64,000 bases of DNA from Chlamydia sp. (lineage in GTDB: Bacteria > Chlamydiota > Chlamydiia > Chlamydiales > Chlamydiaceae). The position numbers were made by a program, and so were the translations under genes. The stretch lies in NCBI RefSeq assembly GCF_017472245.1, contig NZ_JAFUQR010000008.1:214579-278578 (forward strand). Direction: 5' to 3'. Below the pieces are notes generated by a model, which ran no database searches, was not told where the DNA came from, and saw nothing but the letters and a program-made list of their open reading frames with translations. Below, in pieces: positions 9,168 through 18,244 of the stretch. Position 1 is the stretch's first letter; the number at the start of each line of letters is the position of its first letter.

Positions 9168-9302
9168 AGTATCCCTTTTTTTGTGAGTTTTGAGAATGGC
9201 AATGATCCTCGGGTAATAATCCACACTAAGGAAAGAGAACCCTCATTTTCAGTGTCTTTAAGAATGATAAAACGAGTTCTCTCCAGACAACATGCTTTTT
9301 GG

Positions 9303-9331
9303 ATTGTACATCTGGTTGGATAAAATCTCAA
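9303..9331 (-). promoter_or_regulatory. Sigma-66-type promoter for lpdA-lipA (and possibly the T3S genes)
   Basis: On the minus strand TTGAGA (9331-9326), a 17-base spacer and TACAAT (9308-9303) form a near-consensus promoter. Transcription would start near 9296, giving a leader of about 130 bases before ATG 9167. Confidence 0.6.
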
Positions 9332-9376
9332 TCAGGAGAAATAGCAGAGGGAAAGAAAATTTTATAAATGACGCGT

Positions 9377-9856
9377 TTACTTTGTGTCGTCTGGAAGCAA
9401 GCGATACCCTTGATAAGCAAGAAGAGCTCCAACCAAAGCATAGATATACGATCGATTTTTCGGCCAAGAGAGAGTAAGTCCTGCGTCCGTAGAAAATAGG
9501 AGGATGATGAGTGAGAAAGCAAGAAATCCAAAACCTAAAAAAAGAGCTGTTATCGGCCAGTGTTGAAGACAAGTCGACTGAGAGGGGGAAGGTTCTTGAA
9601 TAGGCTCTTCGAAAGTATTTTGGCTATTGAGTACAGCTTCCCAATCTTCTGAAGAGACTGCAAACAGATCACTATCTTCAGCTTTTTTGGATACTTCTGA
9701 AGGGAAAGTAATATGGCAAGAAGAAAATCCTTTCGATGTTATCGGAGGATCTTGGAGGAAAGCGCTGCAATAAGGACATTGGGGCATGCAGGCAGACACA
9801 CTTCCTTCGCATTTCCAACACGTGCGTTGTAGATCTGCTTCTTTTGCAAATGGCAT
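9377..9856 (-). CDS. Zinc-ribbon membrane protein of unknown function (CT556-like), 159 aa
   Basis: The N-terminus carries a four-cysteine zinc ribbon (CWKC at about residue 14 and CPYC at about 27). A polar Ser/Glu-rich linker (about 45-95) follows, and then two hydrophobic helices near 103-124 and 132-150 (ALFLGFGFLAFSLIILLF). It probably sits in the inner membrane with the zinc ribbon in the cytoplasm. It starts at ATG 9856 with AGAGGTG upstream and has its own promoter at 9961-9988. I do not know its function; some chlamydial lists treat such two-helix proteins as Inc candidates, which I cannot judge here. Confidence 0.7.
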   Translation of the reverse strand: MPFAKEADLQRTCWKCEGSVSACMPQCPYCSAFLQDPPITSKGFSSCHITFPSEVSKKAEDSDLFAVSSEDWEAVLNSQNTFEEPIQEPSPSQSTCLQHWPITALFLGFGFLAFSLIILLFSTDAGLTLSWPKNRSYIYALVGALLAYQGYRLLPDDTK

Positions 9857-9960
9857 GAAATCACCTCTTTAATAATCTTTGAGGCCTTTTTATGGCTTCC
9901 AATCTGCCATCTGTATGTCTTTGCAACATCCCCTTGGCTGCGAGACGATACCCCTCCCGA

Positions 9961-9988
9961 ATTATAGTTCCTAGGAGGAAAAAATCAA
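9961..9988 (-). promoter_or_regulatory. Sigma-66-type promoter of the zinc-ribbon gene, with a palindromic spacer
   Basis: On the minus strand TTGATT (9988-9983), a 16-base spacer and a perfect TATAAT (9966-9961). The spacer holds the 8-base palindrome TCCTAGGA next to the -10, a possible operator. The leader to ATG 9856 would be about 100 bases. Confidence 0.6.
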
Positions 9989-10034
9989 GGTAATACGTAA
10001 AAAGAAGAATAAAAGGTCAACCAGTTCTTTGCTT

Positions 10035-13000
10035 TTAGGAATCACTTTGGTCTTCTTGGACTTCTTCAGCCAGACCATGTTCATCTTTGTACGAAAGGAT
10101 AGTGATCAGATCTTCTCGATTCAAAACATGAAGAATGGCGGAATCTTGGGTTGTCGTTACCTGATTGAGTAAACGCATTTTCTTTTCTATTAAGTAATGA
10201 ATATGCTCTTCAAGGGTATCTTCAGTGACTAGTTTGTAAATGAAAACGGTATTTTTTTGTCCGATTCTGTGCACACGATCTAAAGCTTGATTTTCTTTAG
10301 CAGGGTTCCACCAACGGTCGTACATGATTACTACGTTACCTGCTGTTAGGTTGATTCCTGTTCCTGCTGCTAACAGGGAACCTATGAAAACGCGACACTC
10401 CGGGTCGTTGGAAAAACGTTCGATCTCTTCTTTTCTATTTTGTGATTTTCCTTGGACTAAAGCGTATTGGATGTTCTGCTCTTCTAAATACAGGGAAATA
10501 ATACGAATCATCTGAATGTATTGAGAAAAGACAACTACTTTGTAGCCTGCAGCCAAAGAATCGTTCAGTAGTTTTACAAAAATGGACCATTTTCCTGAAA
10601 CGTGTTTCGTATAAGATTCTGGGTCTTTGAAATAGACTGCTGGGTGATCACAAATTTGTTTGAGTTGATTGAGCAATGCGAATACATGTAGGTAGTTAAC
10701 CGCAGAAGAGTCGTCTTCTTTTTCAAGCTGTTCAATTTGGCATTTTTCTTTTTTCAATGTCGTAGCATAAAGCTGAGACTGTTCAGGAGACAAGCGACAA
10801 GGAATTAAAGATTCTACTTTTTCTGGGAGCTCTGGAAGAACGAGTTTTTTTGTTCTTCTTAGGATAAAGGGGCGAGTCAGTTTAAGTAGTAAGTCTTTAG
10901 AAGAGATAATATCCTCGTCAGTTTCAGATGAATTTTTATGAGCGAATAAACGTTTAAACAGCCCATCGGATGGAAGATAGTTCGGAAGAATAATATCTAA
11001 AAGCCCTTTGAATTCTATAAGGTTATTTTCTACAGGAGTCCCTGTGAGGCCCAGTTTCATTTGAGCATCTAAACGACAGAGAATTTTATGGATTTGGCTT
11101 GATTTATTTTTTGCCGTATGAATTTCATCAAATACAGCAACAGTGAAAGAGACCTTATAGAATAGAGCATAGTTTTGTCTTAAAGTGCCGTATGAAGTGA
11201 TAATAATATCGCAGTCTGGAAGCGTCTTAGGTTTATGAGGGCCGTGGAAAGAAAAGAGAGAAGTTTTAGGTAGATGAGAGGCTAATACATGCTCCCAGTG
11301 TGGCAATACGCTTGTTGGACACACTACTAAGAATTTCGGATCTTTCGCTGTTTGTGCGACGATATCGAGTAATGCTGTTGCTTGGTGTGTTTTCCCTAAT
11401 CCCATTTCATCGCAAAGAAGACCAGATAGTCGATGATTATATAAAAACCATAGCCATAACAACCCGCTATTTTGATAAGGACGGAGTTTATGATCTGTGG
11501 AAAATAAGTTCACAGGAATAGGAGGAAGGCAAGCAGATTTCAATTGTGAGAAATAAGCAAGATCTTCTTCTGAAGCCTGGATATTCGGATCTGTTACAAG
11601 AGGAGCAAGAGCATCTAATTTGAAGATGTCTGTCACCATGGTAATTAGGGTACTCTCTTGAATATCATAGCGTTGGGATGAAAGAAATTGTTTTAGGAAA
11701 ATGAATAAACAATTATCTAAGTTTAAAAAACCTGCTTTGGTGAATAAGAATTCTTTCTTCCTTTTTAAAGCTTGTAACACCATCCCTAAAGGAATAGAAC
11801 CGATATTAGTTTTAATTTCTATTTTCAGGTGAAGAGGAGATGATGGATGAGGTCTTTGAATAGCAAGGATGTTGAGTTCAACATGGTCCGGAAGAGCAAG
11901 TTGAGGATCTGGGAATATCATGCGATCATCTTTCGAATATTGTAATAAAAACTCCGCTACTTGATTTGAAGGAATCTCTGTAGGAATCTGGCAAATCATT
12001 TGTAAAGAGGAGGGGAGTAAATTGAAGCCAATATTTTCACGATACAAAAACTGGCCGAATAAGCGACAAGATTCGTTTTCCAAACCTTCAAAGATTGGCT
12101 TTAGGTAAATTCCTGCTCCTTTCGTCTCTCTATGCGCTTCAAAACGAATAGTTTTGAGCGGGGGTTGCGGAGCAAAAAAGTTTGGAATAGATTTGAGAGC
12201 AACTTTATGTTGCAGAATAAAATCGGCAACTTGAGGGGCTTTTATGGTTAATCCATCTTGAAGAGCTAGGTCAAGGCGATTATTCAAAAAGAACCCTTGT
12301 CTAGAATAATAAGTCCATTTTCCGAAGCGGATTTCTACATCTGCAGGATTCCCAGTATCATAATGGAATAAGAGAACTCCTTGTTCGGTAACACTATAAG
12401 ATAGAGCGCCTGTTGGGGATTGATTAGAAAATGTCTCAAATCCAGGTTCTTTAATAAAAGTTCCATATTCATCTAAGAAATTTTCTATATGATCTGCGCG
12501 TATAGTGAACGAGGGTTCTGGAGACAATAGTCCAGATACAGCCAAAAGTCCTTTGTTGGGAATATAGCAAAATCCTGGATAGATAATATGCCCATCAGCA
12601 AGATCTCCAGGCGTTTCTAAATATGCAGAAAAAGAGAGAGAAGCATCGCGTAAGAAATGAATAGAGTAGCGAATAGGACGTTCTTCTGTCTCATAACACA
12701 GCTGGGAAAGCAACTGTTCTCTAAAAAATGCGTCTAAAGCAGGGATAATATGTATAGGGAGGGAAAGCTTTTTCGGAATAGAAGAGCATTTATAGGTTCC
12801 TGCAAAATATTCTATAGGCCCTAAGATTGTCGCTGGATACTCTCTCACAGATTTTGGCAGAGGAGGATATTCTTTGGTAAAGGAGATTCTAGCTTGTTCG
12901 GGGATGACATGAACATCGCTAAGAAGATAGACTTCTCCGCTGTATAGGGAGGTTTGGGAAAATTCTAGTAAGGGAAAGAGCTCTTTTAGAGTGTCCACGT

Positions 13001-13634
13001 CTAAGATTTCTATAGACAAAGCAATTCCTTCCCATTGAAAGGAGAACAAAGAGGGGAAACCTTGAGGATTTTCCTGGACAGTAAGAGAAGCTCCTTTTTG
13101 GGAAAATAGAAAAAACTCTCGAGCTATTCGGTAGAAAACGGATTGAGGGAAAGTCTCTTTCGAGATTTTTTGTGGTTCGGGAGAAGCATGTATGATTGGT
13201 AGCCAAGAACTCAAAGATTTTGCAGAAAGACAACGAATGGACAGAAAAAGTTGTTCGGATTTCGCGGTATAGCATTGCTCTCCAGGAGCTTGTAAAGATG
13301 CTTTGCTGGAAAAGAGGTGATAAAATAATCCCCACCAGAAAGATGTTTCGAATTTAACGTGAAGAAGAGCGCCTTCTTTAGGGTCATAGGCAGCTAAAGT
13401 CGCTATAAGAAGGTGCTCGCAACAATCTCCATCCGGGCAGCTACAAGCCGCAAAGGATAGGTGCTCATCATCATGAAATGATAAGGTACTTGTCCATTCT
13501 CCATCGGGAGAGTCGTCATCAGGGATCGTAACTTTATAAGTATTTTTAGAGAAAGAAACGACTATTGACTCCCGGTTATTTTGTAGGAAACGGGTAGCTT
13601 GATGACGAAACATGGATAATGAATTTAGAATCAT
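10035..13634 (-). CDS. SNF2-family helicase/ATPase with N-terminal SWIM zinc finger (CT555-like)
   Basis: This 1199-residue protein has a SWIM zinc finger near residues 61-75 (CSCPDGDCCEH), a long middle region of about 600 residues without a named motif, and a C-terminal SNF2 ATPase. Motif I is EMGLGKT (about 743), motif II DEIH (about 835), and motif VI RVHRIGQ (about 1120). It resembles bacterial HepA/RapA-like and SWIM-SNF2 translocases that remodel protein-DNA complexes. The target is unknown. The start is ATG 13634, preceded by AGAGA; a TTG at 13643 is too close to that site. It is separated from brnQ upstream by a terminator and from the zinc-ribbon gene by a promoter. Confidence 0.92.
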   Translation of the reverse strand: MILNSLSMFRHQATRFLQNNRESIVVSFSKNTYKVTIPDDDSPDGEWTSTLSFHDDEHLSFAACSCPDGDCCEHLLIATLAAYDPKEGALLHVKFETSFWWGLFYHLFSSKASLQAPGEQCYTAKSEQLFLSIRCLSAKSLSSWLPIIHASPEPQKISKETFPQSVFYRIAREFFLFSQKGASLTVQENPQGFPSLFSFQWEGIALSIEILDVDTLKELFPLLEFSQTSLYSGEVYLLSDVHVIPEQARISFTKEYPPLPKSVREYPATILGPIEYFAGTYKCSSIPKKLSLPIHIIPALDAFFREQLLSQLCYETEERPIRYSIHFLRDASLSFSAYLETPGDLADGHIIYPGFCYIPNKGLLAVSGLLSPEPSFTIRADHIENFLDEYGTFIKEPGFETFSNQSPTGALSYSVTEQGVLLFHYDTGNPADVEIRFGKWTYYSRQGFFLNNRLDLALQDGLTIKAPQVADFILQHKVALKSIPNFFAPQPPLKTIRFEAHRETKGAGIYLKPIFEGLENESCRLFGQFLYRENIGFNLLPSSLQMICQIPTEIPSNQVAEFLLQYSKDDRMIFPDPQLALPDHVELNILAIQRPHPSSPLHLKIEIKTNIGSIPLGMVLQALKRKKEFLFTKAGFLNLDNCLFIFLKQFLSSQRYDIQESTLITMVTDIFKLDALAPLVTDPNIQASEEDLAYFSQLKSACLPPIPVNLFSTDHKLRPYQNSGLLWLWFLYNHRLSGLLCDEMGLGKTHQATALLDIVAQTAKDPKFLVVCPTSVLPHWEHVLASHLPKTSLFSFHGPHKPKTLPDCDIIITSYGTLRQNYALFYKVSFTVAVFDEIHTAKNKSSQIHKILCRLDAQMKLGLTGTPVENNLIEFKGLLDIILPNYLPSDGLFKRLFAHKNSSETDEDIISSKDLLLKLTRPFILRRTKKLVLPELPEKVESLIPCRLSPEQSQLYATTLKKEKCQIEQLEKEDDSSAVNYLHVFALLNQLKQICDHPAVYFKDPESYTKHVSGKWSIFVKLLNDSLAAGYKVVVFSQYIQMIRIISLYLEEQNIQYALVQGKSQNRKEEIERFSNDPECRVFIGSLLAAGTGINLTAGNVVIMYDRWWNPAKENQALDRVHRIGQKNTVFIYKLVTEDTLEEHIHYLIEKKMRLLNQVTTTQDSAILHVLNREDLITILSYKDEHGLAEEVQEDQSDS

Positions 13635-13755
13635 AAAAATCAATCTCTTTTATGTTCCCACGCTTGCACACGATCCTGCATAAGAAAAGGAACGATGTCT
13701 AGGGGAAGATACAGGTGTCTTATTAGAGTCGTTTTTTCGTACCGCACTCAGAAAG

Positions 13756-13787
13756 AAGAACATTCTTTATTAAAAGAATGTTCTTCA
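13756..13787 (-). terminator. Terminator hairpin downstream of brnQ
   Basis: A perfect 14-bp inverted repeat (GAAGAACATTCTTT / AAAGAATGTTCTTC) with a 4-base loop lies 20 bases past the brnQ stop. On the minus strand it is followed by TTTCT, a short T tract. Being perfectly symmetric it could also slow plus-strand transcription. Confidence 0.7.
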
Positions 13788-13807
13788 ATTCATTGTGACC
13801 AAGTCTA

Positions 13808-15043
13808 TTAAGTAGATAGCTTATAGATCACTGTGAGCGCAAAAACAAGATAAAACAAAGTCTTTACGTGTTGAAAATTCCAAAGTTTTTTTGCAATGAC
13901 GCCACAAGTTAAAGCTATTAATGCAGGATAGCTTACTTCTAAAATGGGGATAAGGATTTTACTAATGTTTTCAAAACTCAGTATCGATACCAAGTATGTA
14001 GGGATCAGGGTTACGATCAGCGCATTGGAATAATTCATTTTTTGAGAGGACACTACTCTTGCGATGAAATCTGCGAAAATCCCTGTCGCTGCGATTGCTG
14101 TAGTTAGGCAGGCCAAAAAGACACTTAATCCTGTTAAGAAGCTGTTTGGGCCAACAACAAGAGAAGAAATTCTACCCAAGATTTGGCCTCTTTGAATATC
14201 CAAAAGAGCTCCTGCATGGCGAGCTGCGCAGAAAGCAAAACCGAGATATACAAGGCTAAGGAGCGCTGCGGCTAAGAGGAAACTCATTACCAACTTATAT
14301 TTCTCCGATTTCCCAATATAGTGAAATTCTAAAGGTTTTTCTTCAGTAGATTCATGCTTTTGTTGTGTAAGAAACTGTTGAATTGACACGAGGACTATGG
14401 AGCAGAAGAAAAACGCTGCGAGTAGATCCATAGTGTTAAAACCTTCCGTAAGTCCAGCAACAAAAGCTTGTTGTTTTGAGAAGGTGATATTCTCTAAAGA
14501 AGGTGAGTGGGCTGTTAGCAGCAAGCCTTTGATAATAAGCCAAGATAAAGTTGCTAACATAATAGGGAAGAAAACAGATCCTAACCACTGGATAAGCTTG
14601 CTGAGCTTACATACAAAAAGGTATACGAGAGTACAGAATATTAGGCTAAACCACGGCAAAGAGGGGACTAAACCCGGTTGAGAACCTCCTAGTGAAGCCA
14701 ATGTGTCATAAGAAACAGCTATTGTCCTAGGGATGCCTCCAAAAGGACCAATAATGCACAGAATAGAAACCATCAATACCATACCAGGCATTCTACCAAT
14801 GGAAGAAAAGAACGAGCGGTAGTCTCCAGAATATAGCATCATAGCGAACAGCCCCAATAAGGGGGTAAGCACAGCCGTCAGGATCATCCCTAAACAAGCA
14901 TAAGAGGTATAGTGATAGAAATGGTGTCCTAAGGCTAAAGGGAATACCACATTGCCAGCGCCGAAGAACATAGCAAAAATAGATCCTCCAATAGACCAAA
15001 TAGAAAGTCCTTTATGAGAATGTGAGTGTGTTTTTCTATGCAT
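13808..15043 (-). CDS. brnQ: Branched-chain amino acid transporter, LIVCS family
   Basis: This 411-residue polytopic membrane protein has about 12 hydrophobic helices. The N-terminal GGSIFAMFFGAGNVVFPLALG is the classical BrnQ/LivII first-helix motif, and GPFGGIPRTIAVSYDT matches the conserved third-helix region. The family takes up leucine, isoleucine and valine with sodium or protons, which suits a parasite that cannot make them. It starts at ATG 15043 and stands alone, with a terminator downstream. Confidence 0.93.
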   Translation of the reverse strand: MHRKTHSHSHKGLSIWSIGGSIFAMFFGAGNVVFPLALGHHFYHYTSYACLGMILTAVLTPLLGLFAMMLYSGDYRSFFSSIGRMPGMVLMVSILCIIGPFGGIPRTIAVSYDTLASLGGSQPGLVPSLPWFSLIFCTLVYLFVCKLSKLIQWLGSVFFPIMLATLSWLIIKGLLLTAHSPSLENITFSKQQAFVAGLTEGFNTMDLLAAFFFCSIVLVSIQQFLTQQKHESTEEKPLEFHYIGKSEKYKLVMSFLLAAALLSLVYLGFAFCAARHAGALLDIQRGQILGRISSLVVGPNSFLTGLSVFLACLTTAIAATGIFADFIARVVSSQKMNYSNALIVTLIPTYLVSILSFENISKILIPILEVSYPALIALTCGVIAKKLWNFQHVKTLFYLVFALTVIYKLST

Positions 15044-15191
15044 GATAAAAAAAATAGTAGACTTTTACCTGTAAACAAAAACAATGCCTTTCCCAAGGTA
15101 TAAATGCGTGTTGGTAAAGAATAAAACCAAGAAGGAATGACAGTTAGCTTTCGCTCTATAGTACCTAGACTTACAGTTTAAGATCAAGATT

Positions 15192-16301
15192 CTAGAGATC
15201 TCGAGATCGAATAAAGTGTACAGAAAAAAATGCGTCTCCTTGTTGGGAAATTAGTGGAATTTTTACTTCTTTTACGCATTTCCATCCTAGGGACATCATC
15301 CGGGAGATGTGTTTTTCATTCTCTTCTTTAAGTAGAGAACACGTTATATATACTAGGCGTCCATGAGGTGCGACATAAGTTTGCGCTTCTTTTAAAATTT
15401 TTTCTTGAGCAGCCGCATTGTTTAGGAGAAGTTTTTTTGAAAATAGAAGTTTCTTTTCTGGATGACGACGGAAGACGCCACTTCCCGTACAAGGAGCATC
15501 TACGACGACCAAAGAGAAGGCTTGTTTTTTGATACTTCCAGAAGAATGAATAGTGAAATTTTTTATTCCAGATCGACAAAGGCGTTGGCGGGCTTCCTCT
15601 AAAATTTGGGGACGGCTATCGTGCAAAGTAACATGGCGAGCGCGCTGCGCGAAGATAAGACTCTTACCGCCAGCTCCTGCACAAAAATCCAAAATTGTAT
15701 CCGAATCTTTGATAAGAATAGCATTGGTAATGATCTGAGAAGATTCATCTTGGATTTCAAAGAGTCCTCTGCGAAAAGCTCGTGTGTGTTGTAAAGGATA
15801 TCTTTTGTCAAAGCGTAGAGAGGAAGGAGCAGCTCCTTTGTGACAAGGGAAGGGTAAAATTTCTTGAAGCTTATCTAAAGAAATGCGTCGTGTATTTACG
15901 CGAATGGAACAGGGAGCTTCTTCTAAAAAGATTTTGGCTAAGCGGAGGGCTTCTTCTTCCCCGTAGTCTGTAGATAAACATTCTGCTAAATCATCGGATA
16001 AGGAATAGCGTACAGCCCAGGGGAAGCGCTGAAATTGTTCAACATCTTCTGTCACACCTTCTTCAACCTTTTCTACTAATGTTTGAGGCGAGACTTCTTT
16101 TTTTTCTTCTAAGATTAATGCTTCTAACAGACGTTGGTGACGTAAGATAGTAAAAACTCGAAAGTTAATCCATTGGCGATCTTTAGAACCCAGGGCAGGG
16201 TGTTCTTTGAAGTAGGTAGCCACACGATTGCTTTCTCCGATTGGAGAAGAAAATAGGCTATTTAACAAATTATAAAGGTGATGAAGACGGAACGGGATCA
16301 T
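15192..16301 (-). CDS. rRNA (cytosine-C5) methyltransferase, RsmB/Fmu (NOL1/NOP2/Sun) family
   Basis: The N-terminal half (to about 150) resembles the NusB-like/PUA-type region of Fmu proteins. The SAM-dependent domain follows, with LDFCAGAGGKSL (SAM motif I), DAPCTGSGVFRRHPE (motif IV, cysteine after Pro) and TCSLLKEENE (motif VI catalytic Cys). At 369 residues it is somewhat shorter than E. coli RsmB (429). C. trachomatis annotations call it fmu. Its ATG overlaps the upstream gene's stop (ATGA), so the two are coupled. The exact rRNA target is inferred. Confidence 0.88.
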   Translation of the reverse strand: MIPFRLHHLYNLLNSLFSSPIGESNRVATYFKEHPALGSKDRQWINFRVFTILRHQRLLEALILEEKKEVSPQTLVEKVEEGVTEDVEQFQRFPWAVRYSLSDDLAECLSTDYGEEEALRLAKIFLEEAPCSIRVNTRRISLDKLQEILPFPCHKGAAPSSLRFDKRYPLQHTRAFRRGLFEIQDESSQIITNAILIKDSDTILDFCAGAGGKSLIFAQRARHVTLHDSRPQILEEARQRLCRSGIKNFTIHSSGSIKKQAFSLVVVDAPCTGSGVFRRHPEKKLLFSKKLLLNNAAAQEKILKEAQTYVAPHGRLVYITCSLLKEENEKHISRMMSLGWKCVKEVKIPLISQQGDAFFSVHFIRSRDL

Positions 16302-16699
16302 GAGTCTACTGCTGTGGGGGAGAGGATATCTGTAAGTTCTGAAACTTGTTGTTCAGACAGAAGAAAATGAATTCTTTTTTCTATCACTTGAGCAAGGATT
16401 TCTTCATAACGGCGAGAGCCGACTTCTTGATTCGCAAATTGTTCGAATTGCATGAGAATAAGAAGAAGGTTCTGTAAATCATTCCATATCTCTGGGCGTT
16501 TGAGAGCATGACTCACGTGCTTAAGGAATAGATGATAACGTTCTTTTTTCTCATGGTTCGTTTCTGGTAAGTGATGCTTAAACAGTTGAAGCCAAGAAGG
16601 TCTTTTTGAGATAGAAGCCGCAGATTGCGATGCTAGCAGAGAGGGAAAAGGAAGAAGATAAAGGAAAGTAAGTACAGTAAATAATTGTTTTATAAACAT
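16298..16699 (-). CDS. Exported hypothetical protein (CT552-like), 133 aa
   Basis: A signal peptide covers about residues 1-24 (KQLFTVLTFLYLLPFPSLLA, then SQSAAS). The mature part is small, charged and helical (HKKERYHLFLKHVSH), with no motif I recognise. The gene overlaps the downstream RsmB-like gene by four bases, so they are cotranscribed. It is separated from dacF upstream by a likely terminator. A periplasmic role is likely from the signal peptide only. Confidence 0.72.
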   Translation of the reverse strand: MFIKQLFTVLTFLYLLPFPSLLASQSAASISKRPSWLQLFKHHLPETNHEKKERYHLFLKHVSHALKRPEIWNDLQNLLLILMQFEQFANQEVGSRRYEEILAQVIEKRIHFLLSEQQVSELTDILSPTAVDS

Positions 16700-16794
16700 A
16701 CGGGTTCTTTAAGCAATCTGAAAAAAGCTCTTGAGAAAGAACGGAAACGGAAAGAAAAAACTTTCTCCAACAATAGGAAATCTTAGAAAAAAAT

Positions 16795-16829
16795 AAAAAA
16801 AAAGTCCGCTAAAGATTTACATAATAGCG
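16795..16829 (-). terminator. Likely terminator after dacF
   Basis: Three bases past the dacF stop, the minus strand has CGCTA / TAGCG arms (16829-16807, 13-base loop, one flanking GU pair), then GAC and a run of nine T. The stem is short but the T tract is long. Confidence 0.5.
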
Positions 16830-16831
16830 AT

Positions 16832-18145
16832 TTAAGAAAAGAAAGAGTTAGAAAAAGTTTCTGCTACTCGAGCCTGTTTTCTTTTCCTTCGAAGCCATAT
16901 GAAAAGTAGGATCAGAGAGTATGTTTTGTATGTGGTGAGAATACGTAAACCAGTTATAAGCAGCCATTGTCTAAATGTAGGAAAGATATCGCTTTCTGCT
17001 AGAAAAGGTTCAGAGCGCACAATCTCTCCCTTTGGAGTAGATAAAATCCAGTGCCCTAGGAGATCCCCTCGTTGAATAGGGAAAGAAAGCTTCTCCGTTT
17101 TGAGAGAAAAAGAGAGGAGAGGATCTCCTTCGGATAGATAGAAATCATAATAAACTCCCTTGGATACTAGAGTAGTTATAGTTCCGAATTTCGTTTGTAC
17201 TTTATATTGACTCGATGGAGGAAGAAGGTAGCAGCGCAACAGTGGCTCGTTGAATAGATCTTCACATATAGTTATAGCATCTTGATACAATTGTGCTGTG
17301 GGGCCAAAATACCCAGCTGCTACCACGATAATAGAGCGATTATTTTTTTCTGCTGCAAAGACAATGTTTTTCCCCGCAATTTTTGTTGTCCCGGTTTTCC
17401 CTCCTAAACAAGGAGGGTAAAAATACGCAGAGGAAGAAGAAAGGAGTTTATTTGTAGAAGATAGGACTCTTTCTGGACTTAAGTTAGTAGCTTCCATTGT
17501 ATAGGAATTAGTGTAAATAATTTGTCGAAAAAGAGGGTCTTTAAGAGCTTCTTTCATGATGATTGCAAGATCTCTTGCGGTAGTATAATGATTCGGATGA
17601 TGGAGACCATGGGGAGAGTTGAAATGAGTATTTCGGCATCCGATTTCTTTTAAAAAATCGTTAAGCTGCTGCATAAACGTGGAAACACTATGACAACAAG
17701 CGTCAGCTAAAACATTTGCAGCATCGTTTGCGGAACTAATGAGAAGAGCATGAAGAAGATCCCATCCAGAAACTTCTTCTTTCACTTTTAACTGAATAGC
17801 TGTGCCATCGGTTTCTAGCCAGTAAGGAGGACTTCGATAGCCCGATTGTTGTTTTGCCTGAGGAGTGATAGAGGTAATGGGGTCTCTACGGATAGTAATG
17901 AAACGAGTTAAAACATCAGGATATCGTCGCAAGATCAGTAGAGCTGTAGCAATTTTTGTCATGCTCGCGGGGAAAATCATCATATCAAGATTTTTTTCCT
18001 TAAGGATAGCTCCAGAATCTGCCTGAATTACTGCCGCAGCTAGTCCTTTCGTAGAGATGGTAGAAGAAGCTTCAAGTAAGGGAGTAGACAAGCTAAAAGC
18101 AATTACGCAGATAAAACACCAGCAAGAGGAGAAAAGAATACGCAT
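16832..18145 (-). CDS. dacF: D-alanyl-D-alanine carboxypeptidase (PBP5/6-type)
   Basis: This 437-residue protein has a signal sequence (to about residue 26) and all three penicillin-binding motifs: S61-M-T-K64, SAN near residue 134 (SSANDAANVLAD) and KTG near 249 (GGKTGTT). The C-terminal PBP5-associated beta domain follows. The end is a hydrophobic helix (TYSLILLFIWL) followed by Arg/Lys, acting as a membrane anchor. Such enzymes trim the pentapeptide of the chlamydial septal peptidoglycan and are beta-lactam targets. It is transcribed divergently from the small gene at 18245. Confidence 0.93.
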   Translation of the reverse strand: MRILFSSCWCFICVIAFSLSTPLLEASSTISTKGLAAAVIQADSGAILKEKNLDMMIFPASMTKIATALLILRRYPDVLTRFITIRRDPITSITPQAKQQSGYRSPPYWLETDGTAIQLKVKEEVSGWDLLHALLISSANDAANVLADACCHSVSTFMQQLNDFLKEIGCRNTHFNSPHGLHHPNHYTTARDLAIIMKEALKDPLFRQIIYTNSYTMEATNLSPERVLSSTNKLLSSSSAYFYPPCLGGKTGTTKIAGKNIVFAAEKNNRSIIVVAAGYFGPTAQLYQDAITICEDLFNEPLLRCYLLPPSSQYKVQTKFGTITTLVSKGVYYDFYLSEGDPLLSFSLKTEKLSFPIQRGDLLGHWILSTPKGEIVRSEPFLAESDIFPTFRQWLLITGLRILTTYKTYSLILLFIWLRRKRKQARVAETFSNSFFS

Positions 18146-18244
18146 AGAACCACTAAGGGCTGCTTTCTAAGAATTTCGATTCATGGGTACTAAAAAAGCT
18201 CTTGACGGCACCTCAAATAAAAAATTACCCTTTGAAAAGGGGAA

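Noticed and set aside
9258..9572. 104-codon minus-strand ORF overlapping the zinc-ribbon gene
   Set aside because: It lies in another frame of the real gene and covers the lpdA promoter.
12919..13335. 138-codon ORF inside the SNF2 helicase gene
   Set aside because: Same strand but other frame of a well-supported gene; the sequence is low in motif content and rich in Ser/Arg/Phe as expected for a shadow.
18202..18230. TTGACG as -35 of a promoter for the CT550-like gene
   Set aside because: No acceptable -10 at 16-18 bases (TTACCC).
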